Shown here: positions 26,175 through 34,390 of the stretch, piece by piece
How positions within the stretch are numbered: position 1 is the first letter of the stretch
How the letters are laid out: the number at the start of each line of letters is the position of its first letter
Assembly (NCBI GenBank): GCA_050742975.1
Contig: JBOGDQ010000255.1
Span: 1 to 64,000, forward strand
Length of the DNA stretch: 64,000 bases
Direction of reading: 5' to 3'
From: JBDTGE01 sp050742975
Lineage (GTDB): Bacteria > Actinomycetota > Actinomycetes > Mycobacteriales > Jatrophihabitantaceae
Position numbers and translations under genes: made by a program
The notes under the pieces: generated by a model
What the model was told of the DNA's origin: nothing
The model's database searches: none
What the model saw: the letters and a program-made list of their open reading frames with translations, nothing else

Positions 26175-26768
26175 TCAGCTGCGGTGGTGCTCGATCAGCC
26201 AGCGGGCCATCACCTTGGCCCGCCCCGCGGCTGCCGGGTCGCCCTCGGCAGCGGACACGATGGAGCCCTTCATCAGGATGTGCCAGCTGCGGGCGAACTC
26301 CTGCACCTCGTCCAGGCCGGCCTCCTGTGCGAGGCCGGCGACGATGGCTCGGATGTTGTCCAGGTACTGCACGCTGGCCCGCCCTGCCGGGTGCTCGATC
26401 CCCATCTCCAGCAGCACGTTGATGAACGAGCAGGCCTCGAAGTCGGCGCGGGCGAACCAGTCGTCGAACACGTCGAAGATCGCCAGCAGCTGTTGCTCGG
26501 GCGTGCCGCCGCGGGCCCGGGCGCCGGCCTCGACCATGCCCCACGTCCAGACCTGCTCGCGGCGGTGCAGGAACGCCAGCACCAGCTCCTGCTTGGACGG
26601 GAAGTGCTTGTAGAACGTCGCCTTGGCCACCCCGGAGCGCGCGAGCAGTTCTTCCACGCCCACGTCCCGGATCCCGCGCTGGGCGAACAGCTCGTAGGCG
26701 GCCGACAGGATCCGCTCACGAGGTGGCAGGCGCACCCCGGCCGCGTCGGTGAGCACCGCATCGCTCAT
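26175..26768 (-). CDS. TetR/AcrR family transcriptional regulator
   Basis: A 197-residue TetR protein with a textbook HTH: RERILSAAYELFAQRGIRDV and ELLARSGVAKATFYKHFPSK (about residues 17-60), then a C-terminal ligand domain of the type common to PA0477-like regulators (DDWFARADFEACSFINVLLE). It is divergent from the sigma-factor gene, with a GACAGA-CTGC-TCTGTC palindrome between, and so is likely to control itself and perhaps the sigma gene. Confidence 0.87.
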   Translation of the reverse strand: MSDAVLTDAAGVRLPPRERILSAAYELFAQRGIRDVGVEELLARSGVAKATFYKHFPSKQELVLAFLHRREQVWTWGMVEAGARARGGTPEQQLLAIFDVFDDWFARADFEACSFINVLLEMGIEHPAGRASVQYLDNIRAIVAGLAQEAGLDEVQEFARSWHILMKGSIVSAAEGDPAAAGRAKVMARWLIEHHRS

Positions 26769-26800
26769 GGCGATGACGGTAGACCCAGAAACCTCTTATG

Positions 26801-26816
26801 GACAGACTGCTCTGTC
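26801..26816. promoter_or_regulatory. candidate TetR operator
   Basis: GACAGA-CTGC-TCTGTC is a perfect 6+4+6 palindrome 33 bases upstream of the TetR ATG and about 100 bases before the sigma-factor start. Size and placement fit a TetR dimer site overlapping the divergent promoters. Confidence 0.55.
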
Positions 26817-26916
26817 TGCGATACAAATGCGGTGCTGGGCAGCTCAACCACAGCAGCCAGCGCCCGCCCTGGACCCGGGCGACATACCGAGAGGTGTCGA
26901 AGGGGGCGTAGCAGCT

Positions 26917-27771
26917 GTGACTATCGAGCACACGGTCAAGCCGGGTCGTCTGGAGCCCGAACTGCGCACGAGGATCCGAGAGCTGCTGGTCCAGCTGCGC
27001 GGCCTTCCCGAGCACGTCGCCGAACGCGACGCGGTCCGGGACCGCCTCGTCGAGCTGAACACGCCGCTGGTGCGCTACCTCGTGCAGCGCTTCAGGGACA
27101 CAAAGGAGCCGCTCGAGGATCTGGTGCAGGTCGGCATGATCGGGCTGCTCAAGGCGATCGAGCGCTATGACCCCGATCGCGGGCTGGAGTTCTCCACCTA
27201 CGCCGTGCCCACGATCCTCGGTGAGATCAAACGGTACTTCCGGGACTCCAGCTGGGCGGTGCACGTGCCTCGCGGTGCGCGGGACCTGCACAGCGCGATC
27301 CTCGCGTCCCGCGCGCAGCTGAGCCAGCAACTGGGCCGCTCGCTCACCGTCGCCGACGTCGCGGACCGGGTCGGGGCCAGCGAGCAGGACGTGATCATGG
27401 CGCTGGAGGCGGGGCAGGCCTACACGAGTGGCTCGCTGGACGCGATGGCGGAGGCGATGGGCGAGGCGCGCGACGCCGCGTTCGGGTTCCTCGACCCGGG
27501 GCTGGAGCAGGCCGAGCTACGGGCCGACCTGCGTCCGGCTATCGCCACACTGCCGCGGCAGCAGCGGGAGATCCTGGTGCTGCGCTTCGTGCACGGCCAG
27601 TCCCAGACGCAGATCGCCGCCGCGCTCGGGGTCTCCCAGATGCAGGTCTCCCGCCTGCTCGCCCGAGCGCTGCGGCAGCTGCGCGAGACGCTGACCACGC
27701 CGCGGGGAGGGGTCGCCGGCCGCGCCCTGGTCAGCGTCGGTTCGCAGCCGGCGCAGAGCACCGTGAACTAG
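26917..27771 (+). CDS. SigB/SigF/SigG-family RNA polymerase sigma factor
   Basis: A 284-residue group 3 sigma-70 factor. Region 2: LNTPLVRYLVQRFRDTKEPLEDLVQVGMIG and GLEFSTYAVPTILGEIKRYFRDSSW (residues about 45-115). Region 3: VPRGARDLHSAI to VADRVGASEQDVIMALEAG. Region 4: LPRQQREILVLRFVHGQSQTQI and the HTH ALGVSQMQVSRLLARAL (about 205-260). The FSTY-PTI-GEIKR-RD-W motif is diagnostic of the SigB/SigF stress and sporulation group. GTG 26917 has an AGGGGG site about ten bases before it; the frame reaches back to 26749. The likely binding partners are the RsbW-type proteins at 14 kb. Its stop overlaps the stop of the ABM remnant on the other strand. Confidence 0.87.
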   Translation: MTIEHTVKPGRLEPELRTRIRELLVQLRGLPEHVAERDAVRDRLVELNTPLVRYLVQRFRDTKEPLEDLVQVGMIGLLKAIERYDPDRGLEFSTYAVPTILGEIKRYFRDSSWAVHVPRGARDLHSAILASRAQLSQQLGRSLTVADVADRVGASEQDVIMALEAGQAYTSGSLDAMAEAMGEARDAAFGFLDPGLEQAELRADLRPAIATLPRQQREILVLRFVHGQSQTQIAAALGVSQMQVSRLLARALRQLRETLTTPRGGVAGRALVSVGSQPAQSTVN

Positions 27772-28003
27772 CCGCCCGATGCCAGCGAGTTCGCCGAGCC
27801 GGCGCTCACTTCGTGCACGACTTCGTAGAGCGCGTGGGTCGAGGTGAACCCGTCCCAACCGGGCTGGCTCACCAAACGGCGAAAGCCTTCGCCGTGCGCG
27901 GCCTGCCAATGCTCGACGGTGTCCCAGTGCACGTAGTTCACGAATCGGAAGCGGGCCTCGGGCGAGAGCGAGGGATGCAGCCGGTGACTGAGGAAGCCGG
28001 GCC
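27768..28003 (-). pseudogene. truncated second copy of the ABM monooxygenase gene
   Basis: The minus strand reads PGFLSHRLHPSLSPEARF, RFVNYVHWDTVEHWQAAH, GEGFRRLVSQPGW and FTSTHALYEVVHEVSA and ends at a stop (27768-27770). It matches the C-terminal two thirds of the ABM gene at 2495-2842, with scattered base changes and a different C-terminal tail (AGSANSLASGG). The match begins abruptly near 28003, so the first third and the start are gone. The fragment abuts the sigma-factor gene. One of the two loci is a diverged duplicate. Confidence 0.8.
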
Positions 28004-28081
28004 ACGAACTCGATCGTCGACGCGGGCTGGTCCGCTGATCGACGCAGCTGCCTGGGCCACTAACCAGCGATCGCTACGCCG

Positions 28082-28095
28082 ATGGGCATACCCAT
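28082..28095. promoter_or_regulatory. inverted repeat in the GntR promoter
   Basis: ATGGG-CATA-CCCAT is a perfect 5+4+5 palindrome ending 27 bases before the GntR start codon. The short distance suggests a site where a repressor could block initiation; autoregulation by the GntR protein is possible. Confidence 0.4.
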
Positions 28096-28122
28096 TATGT
28101 CCTCTTGAACTAAGCTGGGTCG

Positions 28123-28983
28123 GTGGATCGAACAGACCTGGGCCAGGACAGCGGTTCGCCGCGGCGGCTGCGCTATCAGAAGGTCTACGACTACGTCGTC
28201 GCGCTGGTCGCCGACAACGGGATGAAGGCGGGCGATCGGTTGCCCAGCGCGCCCGAGCTCGCGCAGCTGACCGGGGTGAGCATGATCTCGGTGCGGCGCG
28301 GTCTGGAGGAGCTCGAGCGCGAGGGGAAGGTCTCGCGACACCAGGGCGTCGGCACGTTCGTGGGGCACGGCCGGATCGTCACCGAGCCGGGCCGTACCGG
28401 CGAGCTGCTCGCCTCACTCGTCGACGGAAGCTCCAAGCCGAAGGTACGGACCGAGCTGCTGGGCATCGCCGTCGGCACCACCAGCGAGAACATCGCGCGT
28501 GCGCTGTCGATCGGTGCGGGCGAGCCGGTGTGGGAGGTGCGCCGGCTGCGCCGGGTCGGCGGCTCCGCGGCGATCCTGGAGCGTGCCGTGCTGCCCCTCA
28601 GCCGGGTACCCGCCCTGGACGAGCGGTACCTGCGCGCCGGCAAGTCCCTCTACACCTACCTCGCCGAGCACTACGGCCTGCGGGATGACCATGTCGAGCA
28701 GGCGATCGAGGTGGACCGCCCGGCATCGGCCGAGCGGGCGGCGCTCGAACTCGCACGTGGCGATCAGGTGGTGCGGATCCGGGGCGTCAGCTTCGACACC
28801 GACGGCACGGCGTTCGACTGCTACGAGCAGACGTACCGGGCCACTGACTTCATCTTCTACAGTGCGGGTGGCAGCAACCGTCAACTGCTGCAGCCGCACG
28901 GGCTGGGGGACTGGCTGGTGCGCCCACTGGCAGTCGCGGGCGGCGCCGCGCCTACCCGGTCAGGGCGCCGGCGCCGTCCCTAA
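28123..28983 (+). CDS. GntR/HutC family regulator with UTRA domain
   Basis: A 286-residue regulator. The N-terminal winged helix (YQKVYDYVVALVADNGMKAG, then RLPSAPELAQLTGVSMISVRRGLEEL, GVGTFV; about residues 18-85) is followed by a UTRA effector domain (EVRRLRRVGGSAAILERAVL, then YTYLAEHYGL, VEQAIEVDRPASAERAALEL and AFDCYEQTYRATDFIFYSAG). UTRA domains bind sugars, amino acids or amino-sugar phosphates. It starts at GTG 28123. Its stop overlaps that of the fused ABC ATPase, and it lies beside the uptake and catabolic cluster at 29-45 kb, which it probably controls. Confidence 0.87.
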   Translation: MDRTDLGQDSGSPRRLRYQKVYDYVVALVADNGMKAGDRLPSAPELAQLTGVSMISVRRGLEELEREGKVSRHQGVGTFVGHGRIVTEPGRTGELLASLVDGSSKPKVRTELLGIAVGTTSENIARALSIGAGEPVWEVRRLRRVGGSAAILERAVLPLSRVPALDERYLRAGKSLYTYLAEHYGLRDDHVEQAIEVDRPASAERAALELARGDQVVRIRGVSFDTDGTAFDCYEQTYRATDFIFYSAGGSNRQLLQPHGLGDWLVRPLAVAGGAAPTRSGRRRRP

Positions 28984-30656
28984 CGGCGCACGCGAATGCG
29001 CGGATCGGGGTTCGGCACGCTGGCCAGCAGGGTCTTGGTGTACGCGTCCGCCGGCTCGTTCACGATCTGCCACGCCGGTCCCTGCTCGACGATCCGTCCC
29101 TCGCGCATGACCGCGATCCGGTCGGCGTAGGTAGCCGCCGTCGACAGGTCGTGCGTGATCATCAGGATGCCGAGCGAGGCGTCCTTGCGCAGCGTATTGA
29201 GCAGTTCGAGAACTCCGCGGCGCAGCGAGACGTCCAGCATGGACACCGGTTCGTCGGCCAGCAGCAGTTCAGGTTGCAGCACCAGGCACGCGGCGATCGA
29301 CACGCGTTGGCGCTGACCTCCGGACAGCTCGTGCGGGTAGCGGCCGAGATAGCGCGCGGCCGGCCTGAGACCGACCCGTTCCAGCGCGTCGGTGATGATG
29401 TCAGTGCGTTGCTGCCGGGTAGCGCCGACATGGTGGATGCGCAGCGGCTCCTCCAGCGTCTGCCGGACGCGGAATCGGCCGTCCAGGGACTCGTAGGGGT
29501 CCTGATAGATCATCTGAACCCGCCTGCGCAGTTGGTGGAGCCGCCGGCGGTTCAGCCCGGCGGTGTCCTGGCCGTCCAGCCTGATCGCCCCGCCGCTGAC
29601 GTCGACCATGCCGAGGATGCTCTGCACGGTGCTCGTCTTCCCGCAGCCTGACTGACCGACCAGGGCGACCATCTCGCCGCGCTCGACCCGCAGCGAGATG
29701 CCGTCGACCGCGGTCGCGCCCTCGGCGGGTCGCCGCCGGATCGTCTCCAGCGCGCTGCGGCGGCCCGGGTACGCGACCCGCAGGTCGCTCACCTCGAGCA
29801 GCGGCGGACGCGCCGGCGCGGACACCGGGTCGGCGCGCGAGGTCGCCCTCAGGTCGGGCGTCGCCTCGAACAGTTGCCGCGTGTAGGGGTGTGTCGGGTG
29901 ACGGTAGAGCTGCTCGACCGGGCCCTGCTCGACGATCTCGCCGTCCAGCATGACGGCGGCCCGTTCACACGTCTGGGCTATCACCCCGAGATCGTGGGTA
30001 ACCAGGATCAGCGCCAGATCCAGCTCGTCGCAGAGCTTGGTGAGCAGGGTCAGGATCTGGTCCTGGATGACCACGTCGAGCGCTGTGGTCGGCTCGTCGG
30101 CGAGGAGCACCTTCGGGTCGCAGGCCAGTGCCATGGCGATCACTGCACGCTGCCGCATGCCGCCGGAGAACTCGTGCGGGTAGTCGGCGCCGCGCTCGGG
30201 CGCGATGCCGACCATGGTCAGCAGCTCGCGCACGCGGTCCGCGATCTCGGCCCGGCTCCCGCCGCGGTGCAGGCGCAGCGCCTCGGCGATCTGCCAGCCC
30301 ACCGTGTGCACCGGGTTGAACGCGTTCATCGCCCCCTGGAACACCATCGCCAGATCCGTCCAACGATGCGGCATGACCGACCGCTCACCCTGCGCCAGCA
30401 GGTCCTGGCCGTTGAGCAGCACGCGTCCGGACACCGAGGCCGAAGCGGGCAGCAGCCCCATGGCGGCCAGGATCGTCGTGGTCTTGCCGCAGCCGGACTC
30501 GCCGACGAGACCGAGACGTTCGCCGGGCTCGACGCTGACGTCGACACCCTTGAGGGTGTGCACCTCGCGCCGGCGCCGGCGGGTGGAGCCGGTGTCGAAC
30601 CAGACGTGCAGGTCCTCGATGGCGAGGACCGGTGCGACCGGCGGACTCGATGTCAT
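28980..30656 (-). CDS. fused peptide ABC transporter ATPase (DppD-DppF type)
   Basis: A 558-residue protein with two complete ATPase modules. Module 1: Walker A GESGCGKTTTILA, signature FSGGMRQRAVIAMALA, Walker B VLLADEPTTALD. Module 2: GQSGCGKTSTVQSI, LSGGQRQRVSIAACL and LLLADEPVSMLD. Each module is the oligopeptide/dipeptide type, with the C-terminal PTHPYTRQLFEATPD and ADAYTKTLLASVPNPDP extensions. It powers the importer formed by the two permeases encoded upstream. ATG 30656 overlaps the DppC stop (ATGA). The second Walker B reads DEPVSMLDVS, as is common in DppF proteins. Confidence 0.9.
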   Translation of the reverse strand: MTSSPPVAPVLAIEDLHVWFDTGSTRRRRREVHTLKGVDVSVEPGERLGLVGESGCGKTTTILAAMGLLPASASVSGRVLLNGQDLLAQGERSVMPHRWTDLAMVFQGAMNAFNPVHTVGWQIAEALRLHRGGSRAEIADRVRELLTMVGIAPERGADYPHEFSGGMRQRAVIAMALACDPKVLLADEPTTALDVVIQDQILTLLTKLCDELDLALILVTHDLGVIAQTCERAAVMLDGEIVEQGPVEQLYRHPTHPYTRQLFEATPDLRATSRADPVSAPARPPLLEVSDLRVAYPGRRSALETIRRRPAEGATAVDGISLRVERGEMVALVGQSGCGKTSTVQSILGMVDVSGGAIRLDGQDTAGLNRRRLHQLRRRVQMIYQDPYESLDGRFRVRQTLEEPLRIHHVGATRQQRTDIITDALERVGLRPAARYLGRYPHELSGGQRQRVSIAACLVLQPELLLADEPVSMLDVSLRRGVLELLNTLRKDASLGILMITHDLSTAATYADRIAVMREGRIVEQGPAWQIVNEPADAYTKTLLASVPNPDPRIRVRR

Positions 30657-31612
30657 CAGATCGCGTCCGGCCCACGACCGACGAGTGGGCGCATCTTCCA
30701 GCTGTGCGGCGAGAGGTAGGACACCTTGAGCCGCGGGTTGAGCGCGTCCTCTATCGAGCGGCCGATCAGGTAGCAGCCGACGATGAACAGGGCCACCGCG
30801 ATGCCGGCCGGCGCGATCGCCCACCATGCTCCCGCGCTGGTCGCCGCGCGGTCGAAGGCGTGCTCCATGATCGTCCCCCAGGTGATCGCGGTGGGGTCGG
30901 ACAGGCCAAGGAAGGCCAGCGCGGTCTCGTTGAAGATTGCGACCGTGATGGCCAGCACGGCGTTGGCGACGAGCAGCGGCCCGACCTGAGGGATGATGTG
31001 CCGCACGATGATCCGCAGGTGACTGGCGCCGAGCGCCTCGACCCGCTTGACGTACACACGCTGCCGCACGCTCATCACCTGGGCCCGGATCACGCGGGCG
31101 GTGCCCGTCCACATCAGGGCGCCGATGACGATGATGACGTGGGTGAGGCTGGGCCCCCAGACTGCGGCGATCACGATCATCAGGACGATCTGCGGGATGA
31201 CCAGGAAGTAGTCGGTGATCCGCATCAGCACGACGTCCACCCAGCCGCCGAAGTAGCCCGACAGGATCCCGAACCCGGCGCCGACGACCATCGCGATGAT
31301 GGTGGCGAACAGTCCGACGAGCATGGACACCGCGCCCCCGTGCAGCACCAGGCTGAGCACGTCGATGCCGCCGTCGTCACAGCCGAGCCAGTGCGACCCG
31401 GACGGAGGTGCGAACACTGCACAGCTGCGGCTGGAGACGCTGTAGGGCGAGATCACCGAGGACAGCGCGGCGCTGAGCACGAACAGCCCGACGATCACCA
31501 GGCCGGTCAGGGCGCTGCGCTGCAGCAGCACGGACTTGAGGGTGTGCCACAGCCCGGACTCCAGTTCCACGTCCGGGTCGACCGGGACCACGCCGGTGAG
31601 CGAGCTGCTCAT
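30656..31612 (-). CDS. dppC: peptide ABC transporter permease (DppC type)
   Basis: A 318-residue permease. A cytoplasmic start, helix 1 (ALTGLVIVGLFVLSAALSS), a periplasmic loop with CAVFAPPSGSHWLGCDDGGIDVLS, then five helices with the ABC-permease EAA loop VEALGASHLRIIVRHIIPQV. The loop resembles the GTDxxGRDVLSR motif of DppC but has two Cys and DDGG, so ligand entry may differ. ATG 31612 has GAAGGG six bases upstream; ATG 31618 is an alternative. It lies four to ten bases after dppB. Confidence 0.87.
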   Translation of the reverse strand: MSSSLTGVVPVDPDVELESGLWHTLKSVLLQRSALTGLVIVGLFVLSAALSSVISPYSVSSRSCAVFAPPSGSHWLGCDDGGIDVLSLVLHGGAVSMLVGLFATIIAMVVGAGFGILSGYFGGWVDVVLMRITDYFLVIPQIVLMIVIAAVWGPSLTHVIIVIGALMWTGTARVIRAQVMSVRQRVYVKRVEALGASHLRIIVRHIIPQVGPLLVANAVLAITVAIFNETALAFLGLSDPTAITWGTIMEHAFDRAATSAGAWWAIAPAGIAVALFIVGCYLIGRSIEDALNPRLKVSYLSPHSWKMRPLVGRGPDAI

Positions 31613-31622
31613 CGCCATCCCT

Positions 31623-32585
31623 TCAGTTCGTGATTCGCGGATCGAGCTTGGAGTACAGCAGGTCGGCGGCCAGGTTCAGCACGATCACGCTGATCGTGAT
31701 GACCAGGAACCCGCCCTGCAGCATCGGGTAGTCCCGCGCGAGTACCGCGCTGTAGAGGGCCCGGCCGATGCCCGGCCAGGAGAAGATGACCTCGATCAGG
31801 ATCGCGCCGGTGACCACCGAGCCGAGCGAGAGCGCGACGAGCGTGATGGTCGGCAGCATCGCGTTGCGTAGCGCGTACGAGCGGATGATCCGCCGTCGCG
31901 GGACACCTTTGGCCCGCGCGGTCAGGATGTAGTCCTCGCCGAGCGTCTCCAGCATGGCCGAGCGGACGATCAGCGCATTCTCTGCATACAGGGTCAGCAC
32001 GAGGGTCGCGACCGGAAGGATCATGTGCTTGGCGAGGTCGACCAGGTGGCTCCACCCGGACGGGTTGATCGCGAACGGATCGCTCATGCCCGCCGTCGGG
32101 AGCGCGCCGGCGCTGAGCATGAGGAGCATCAGGCCGAGGAACTGCGTCGGGAAGGCGTAGAAGAGCACCGCGAGGTTGGTGCTGGCGTGATCGGTGACCG
32201 TCCCGCGTCTTACGGCGGACAGCACGCCGAACGCGATGCCGATCAGCAGGGCGAGCACGGTCCCGATGGTGACCATCGGCAGGGTGTTGGCCAGCGCATC
32301 GCGCAGGTTCGCCGACACCGAGCGCTGGTTTACGTAGCTGACGCCCAGGTTTCCGTGTGCCAACTGGTCGAGGTAGCGCCCGTACTGGGCCCACAGGGGC
32401 CGGTCCAGGCCGAACTGGGCCTCCAGCGTGTGCTTGAGTCCGGGGGTTGCGTTCGGTACGCGGGAGATTCTGGTGACTGCGTTGCCCGGCAGCACGCGGA
32501 AGAGGATGAAGTTCAAGGTGAGCGCTACGTAGATCGTGACGATCGCGAACAGGATCCGGCGTACCACGTATCCGCTTCCCCGCAT
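31623..32585 (-). CDS. dppB: peptide ABC transporter permease (DppB type)
   Basis: A 320-residue permease beginning MRGSGYVVRRILFAIVTIYV. It has the DppB landmarks: FILFRVLPGNAVTRISR, a large loop FGLDRPLWAQYGRYLDQLAHGN (here with GVSYVNQRSVSANL), the inner helices TLPMVTIGTVLALLIGIAFG, the EAA loop TARAKGVPRRRIIRSYALRN, and FSWPGIGRALYSAVLARDYP near the end. First gene of the minus-strand importer operon, with a GGAGAAG site before ATG 32585. The open frame upstream to 32861 is in the divergent promoter and is not coding. Confidence 0.88.
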   Translation of the reverse strand: MRGSGYVVRRILFAIVTIYVALTLNFILFRVLPGNAVTRISRVPNATPGLKHTLEAQFGLDRPLWAQYGRYLDQLAHGNLGVSYVNQRSVSANLRDALANTLPMVTIGTVLALLIGIAFGVLSAVRRGTVTDHASTNLAVLFYAFPTQFLGLMLLMLSAGALPTAGMSDPFAINPSGWSHLVDLAKHMILPVATLVLTLYAENALIVRSAMLETLGEDYILTARAKGVPRRRIIRSYALRNAMLPTITLVALSLGSVVTGAILIEVIFSWPGIGRALYSAVLARDYPMLQGGFLVITISVIVLNLAADLLYSKLDPRITN

Positions 32586-32628
32586 CGCGAACCCTTCTCC
32601 GTCATAGCGTCGATCGTGATCGCTTGAC

Positions 32629-32654
32629 AGTAAACAGTATACTGAGCAGACTGA
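32629..32654. promoter_or_regulatory. divergent promoter/operator of the ABC importer and binding-protein genes
   Basis: Within the 154-base divergent space lies the perfect palindrome CAGTATACTG (32635-32644), flanked by AGTAAA on one side and AGACTGA on the other. The palindrome contains a -10-like TATACT on both strands. AGTMAA, TATAC, GAG and AGACTGA recur in the same order upstream of the aminotransferase gene (35889-35915). HutC-type GntR proteins commonly bind GT-N-TA-N-AC-like sites. Confidence 0.5.
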
Positions 32655-32739
32655 GTTTGCCCAGCCTGTCTCGACGGCAGTTCCAGCCATTCTGCACCGG
32701 CTACCGGGCAGACGTACGCGAGACTCGACGGAGGCCGCA

Positions 32740-34386
32740 ATGGTGGGACGATTCCGGGGAGCGGTTCTTGCCGTTGCCGCACTGGCCCTGATCGCGAGCG
32801 GGTGCTCCAGTTCGCATACCGCGGCCGAGCCGGGCGGCGTGCTCCGGATCGGCATCAGCACGCCGATCGACTCGTTGAACCCGTTCGTGTCGCAGTCGGA
32901 CTACAGCTCGGTGACGTACCAGTACGTCTATCCCCATCTCGTCCAGTACAACGCGAAAGTCGAACTCGTGCCGTCCTTCGCGACCAAGTGGGAGACCTCG
33001 GCGGACGGTAAGACCTGGACCTTCCACACCGTCCCGAACGCGAAGTGGTCGGACGGCAAACCCCTTACCGCCAGGGATGCGGCCTTCACACTGACGATGA
33101 TGATCAAGTTCCAGAACGGACCCACCGGCGTGCTCGGCGGGCTGGTGGCCAACCTGAAGACCGCCGTCGCGCCCGATGCGAACACGCTCGTGCTCACCTA
33201 CAGCGCGCCGACGGCCAACGTGCTCGCCCAGATGCAGGGCGTGCACATCCTGCCCCAGCAGGTGTGGGCGCCGCTGGCCACGGGCAACGGCAGCAAGATC
33301 AAGACATTCCAGAACGACAGCACGCCGATGGTGTCCGGTGGCCCGTTCATGCTGATCAAGTACCAGGTCAACCAGATCGCCCTGTTCCACCGCAATCCGA
33401 ACTGGTGGGGGCAGAAGCCGCACATCGACGGCTTCGGCCTGCAGATGTTTGCTACTGACGATGCGATGGTGGCCTCGCTCAAGGCCAATCAACTGGACAT
33501 GATCGGCGAGCACACCCCGCCGACCGTCGTCGCGAGCCTGAAGTCGGCCGGCATGGACGTGCTGACGGCACCAAGCCTGACCTTCATGGACTTCATCATC
33601 AACACGAACCCGAAGAAGAAGCACAACCGGGAACTGCTCAACCCCGACGTGCGCAAGGCGATGGAGTACGCGATCGACCGTCAGCAGATCATCGACACCG
33701 CGTGGCTGGGCTTCGCCAAGCCGGGCGCGAGCGTAGTCGCTCCGGCGTCGGGTTGGAACGACTCATCGATCCAGCCGCTGCCCTATGACCTGGCCAAGGC
33801 GAACGCGCTGCTCGATGCCGCCGGTTATGCCAAGGGGTCGGACGGCGTGCGGGTAGCCGACGGGCACCGGATGTCCTACCACCTCGTGTTCCCGACCGAG
33901 ATCAACGGTTCGGGGGACCGGACCTTCCAGATCATCAAGAACAGCTTCCAGCAGATCGGCATCGAGCTGAACGAGCAGAAGATGGATCCCACGGCGGCGC
34001 AGACCGCCATCGCCGGCTCGAACAACCTGTACCAGGACTTCGACCTGGCTATGTGGGACTGGGTGCTGCCGCCGGATCCGCAGAACATCCTGGGCGACAT
34101 GACGTGCGCGCAGTGGGGTAACAACAGCGACAGCGGCTACTGCAACCACACGTTCGATGCCCTGTACGCCAAGCAGAGCACGCTGGTCGACCGGTCGCAG
34201 CGGCAGGCCGTGGTGAACCAGATGCAGCAGATCGCGTACAACGACCGCCCGTACATCGTCCTGAACTACCCGGACATTATCGAGGCGCACACGTCGAAGT
34301 GGACCGGGTTCGAGATGTCCCCGCTGCTCGGCTCCGTGAACAACATGTCGATCGACACGCTGCTCGACGTGCATCAGGTCGGGTGA
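32740..34386 (+). CDS. ABC transporter peptide-type substrate-binding lipoprotein
   Basis: A 548-residue family 5 solute-binding protein. The lipoprotein signal AVLAVAALALIASGCSSSH has a lipobox with the lipidated Cys near residue 22. Next come GVLRIGISTPIDSLNPF, the domain entry WETSADGKTWTFHTVPNAKWSDGKPLTA and VRKAMEYAIDRQQIIDTAWL, all standard for oligopeptide, nickel or glycoside binding proteins. GGAGG lies six bases before ATG 32740. It is transcribed away from the permease and ATPase genes and leads the catabolic row, so it is the substrate-specific part of that importer. Confidence 0.9.
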   Translation: MVGRFRGAVLAVAALALIASGCSSSHTAAEPGGVLRIGISTPIDSLNPFVSQSDYSSVTYQYVYPHLVQYNAKVELVPSFATKWETSADGKTWTFHTVPNAKWSDGKPLTARDAAFTLTMMIKFQNGPTGVLGGLVANLKTAVAPDANTLVLTYSAPTANVLAQMQGVHILPQQVWAPLATGNGSKIKTFQNDSTPMVSGGPFMLIKYQVNQIALFHRNPNWWGQKPHIDGFGLQMFATDDAMVASLKANQLDMIGEHTPPTVVASLKSAGMDVLTAPSLTFMDFIINTNPKKKHNRELLNPDVRKAMEYAIDRQQIIDTAWLGFAKPGASVVAPASGWNDSSIQPLPYDLAKANALLDAAGYAKGSDGVRVADGHRMSYHLVFPTEINGSGDRTFQIIKNSFQQIGIELNEQKMDPTAAQTAIAGSNNLYQDFDLAMWDWVLPPDPQNILGDMTCAQWGNNSDSGYCNHTFDALYAKQSTLVDRSQRQAVVNQMQQIAYNDRPYIVLNYPDIIEAHTSKWTGFEMSPLLGSVNNMSIDTLLDVHQVG

Positions 34387-34390
34387 GGCC

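Noticed and set aside
30657..31112. Upstream extension of the fused ABC ATPase
   Set aside because: The frame upstream of ATG 30656 is Arg/His-rich shadow of the DppC gene; ATGA overlap fixes the start.
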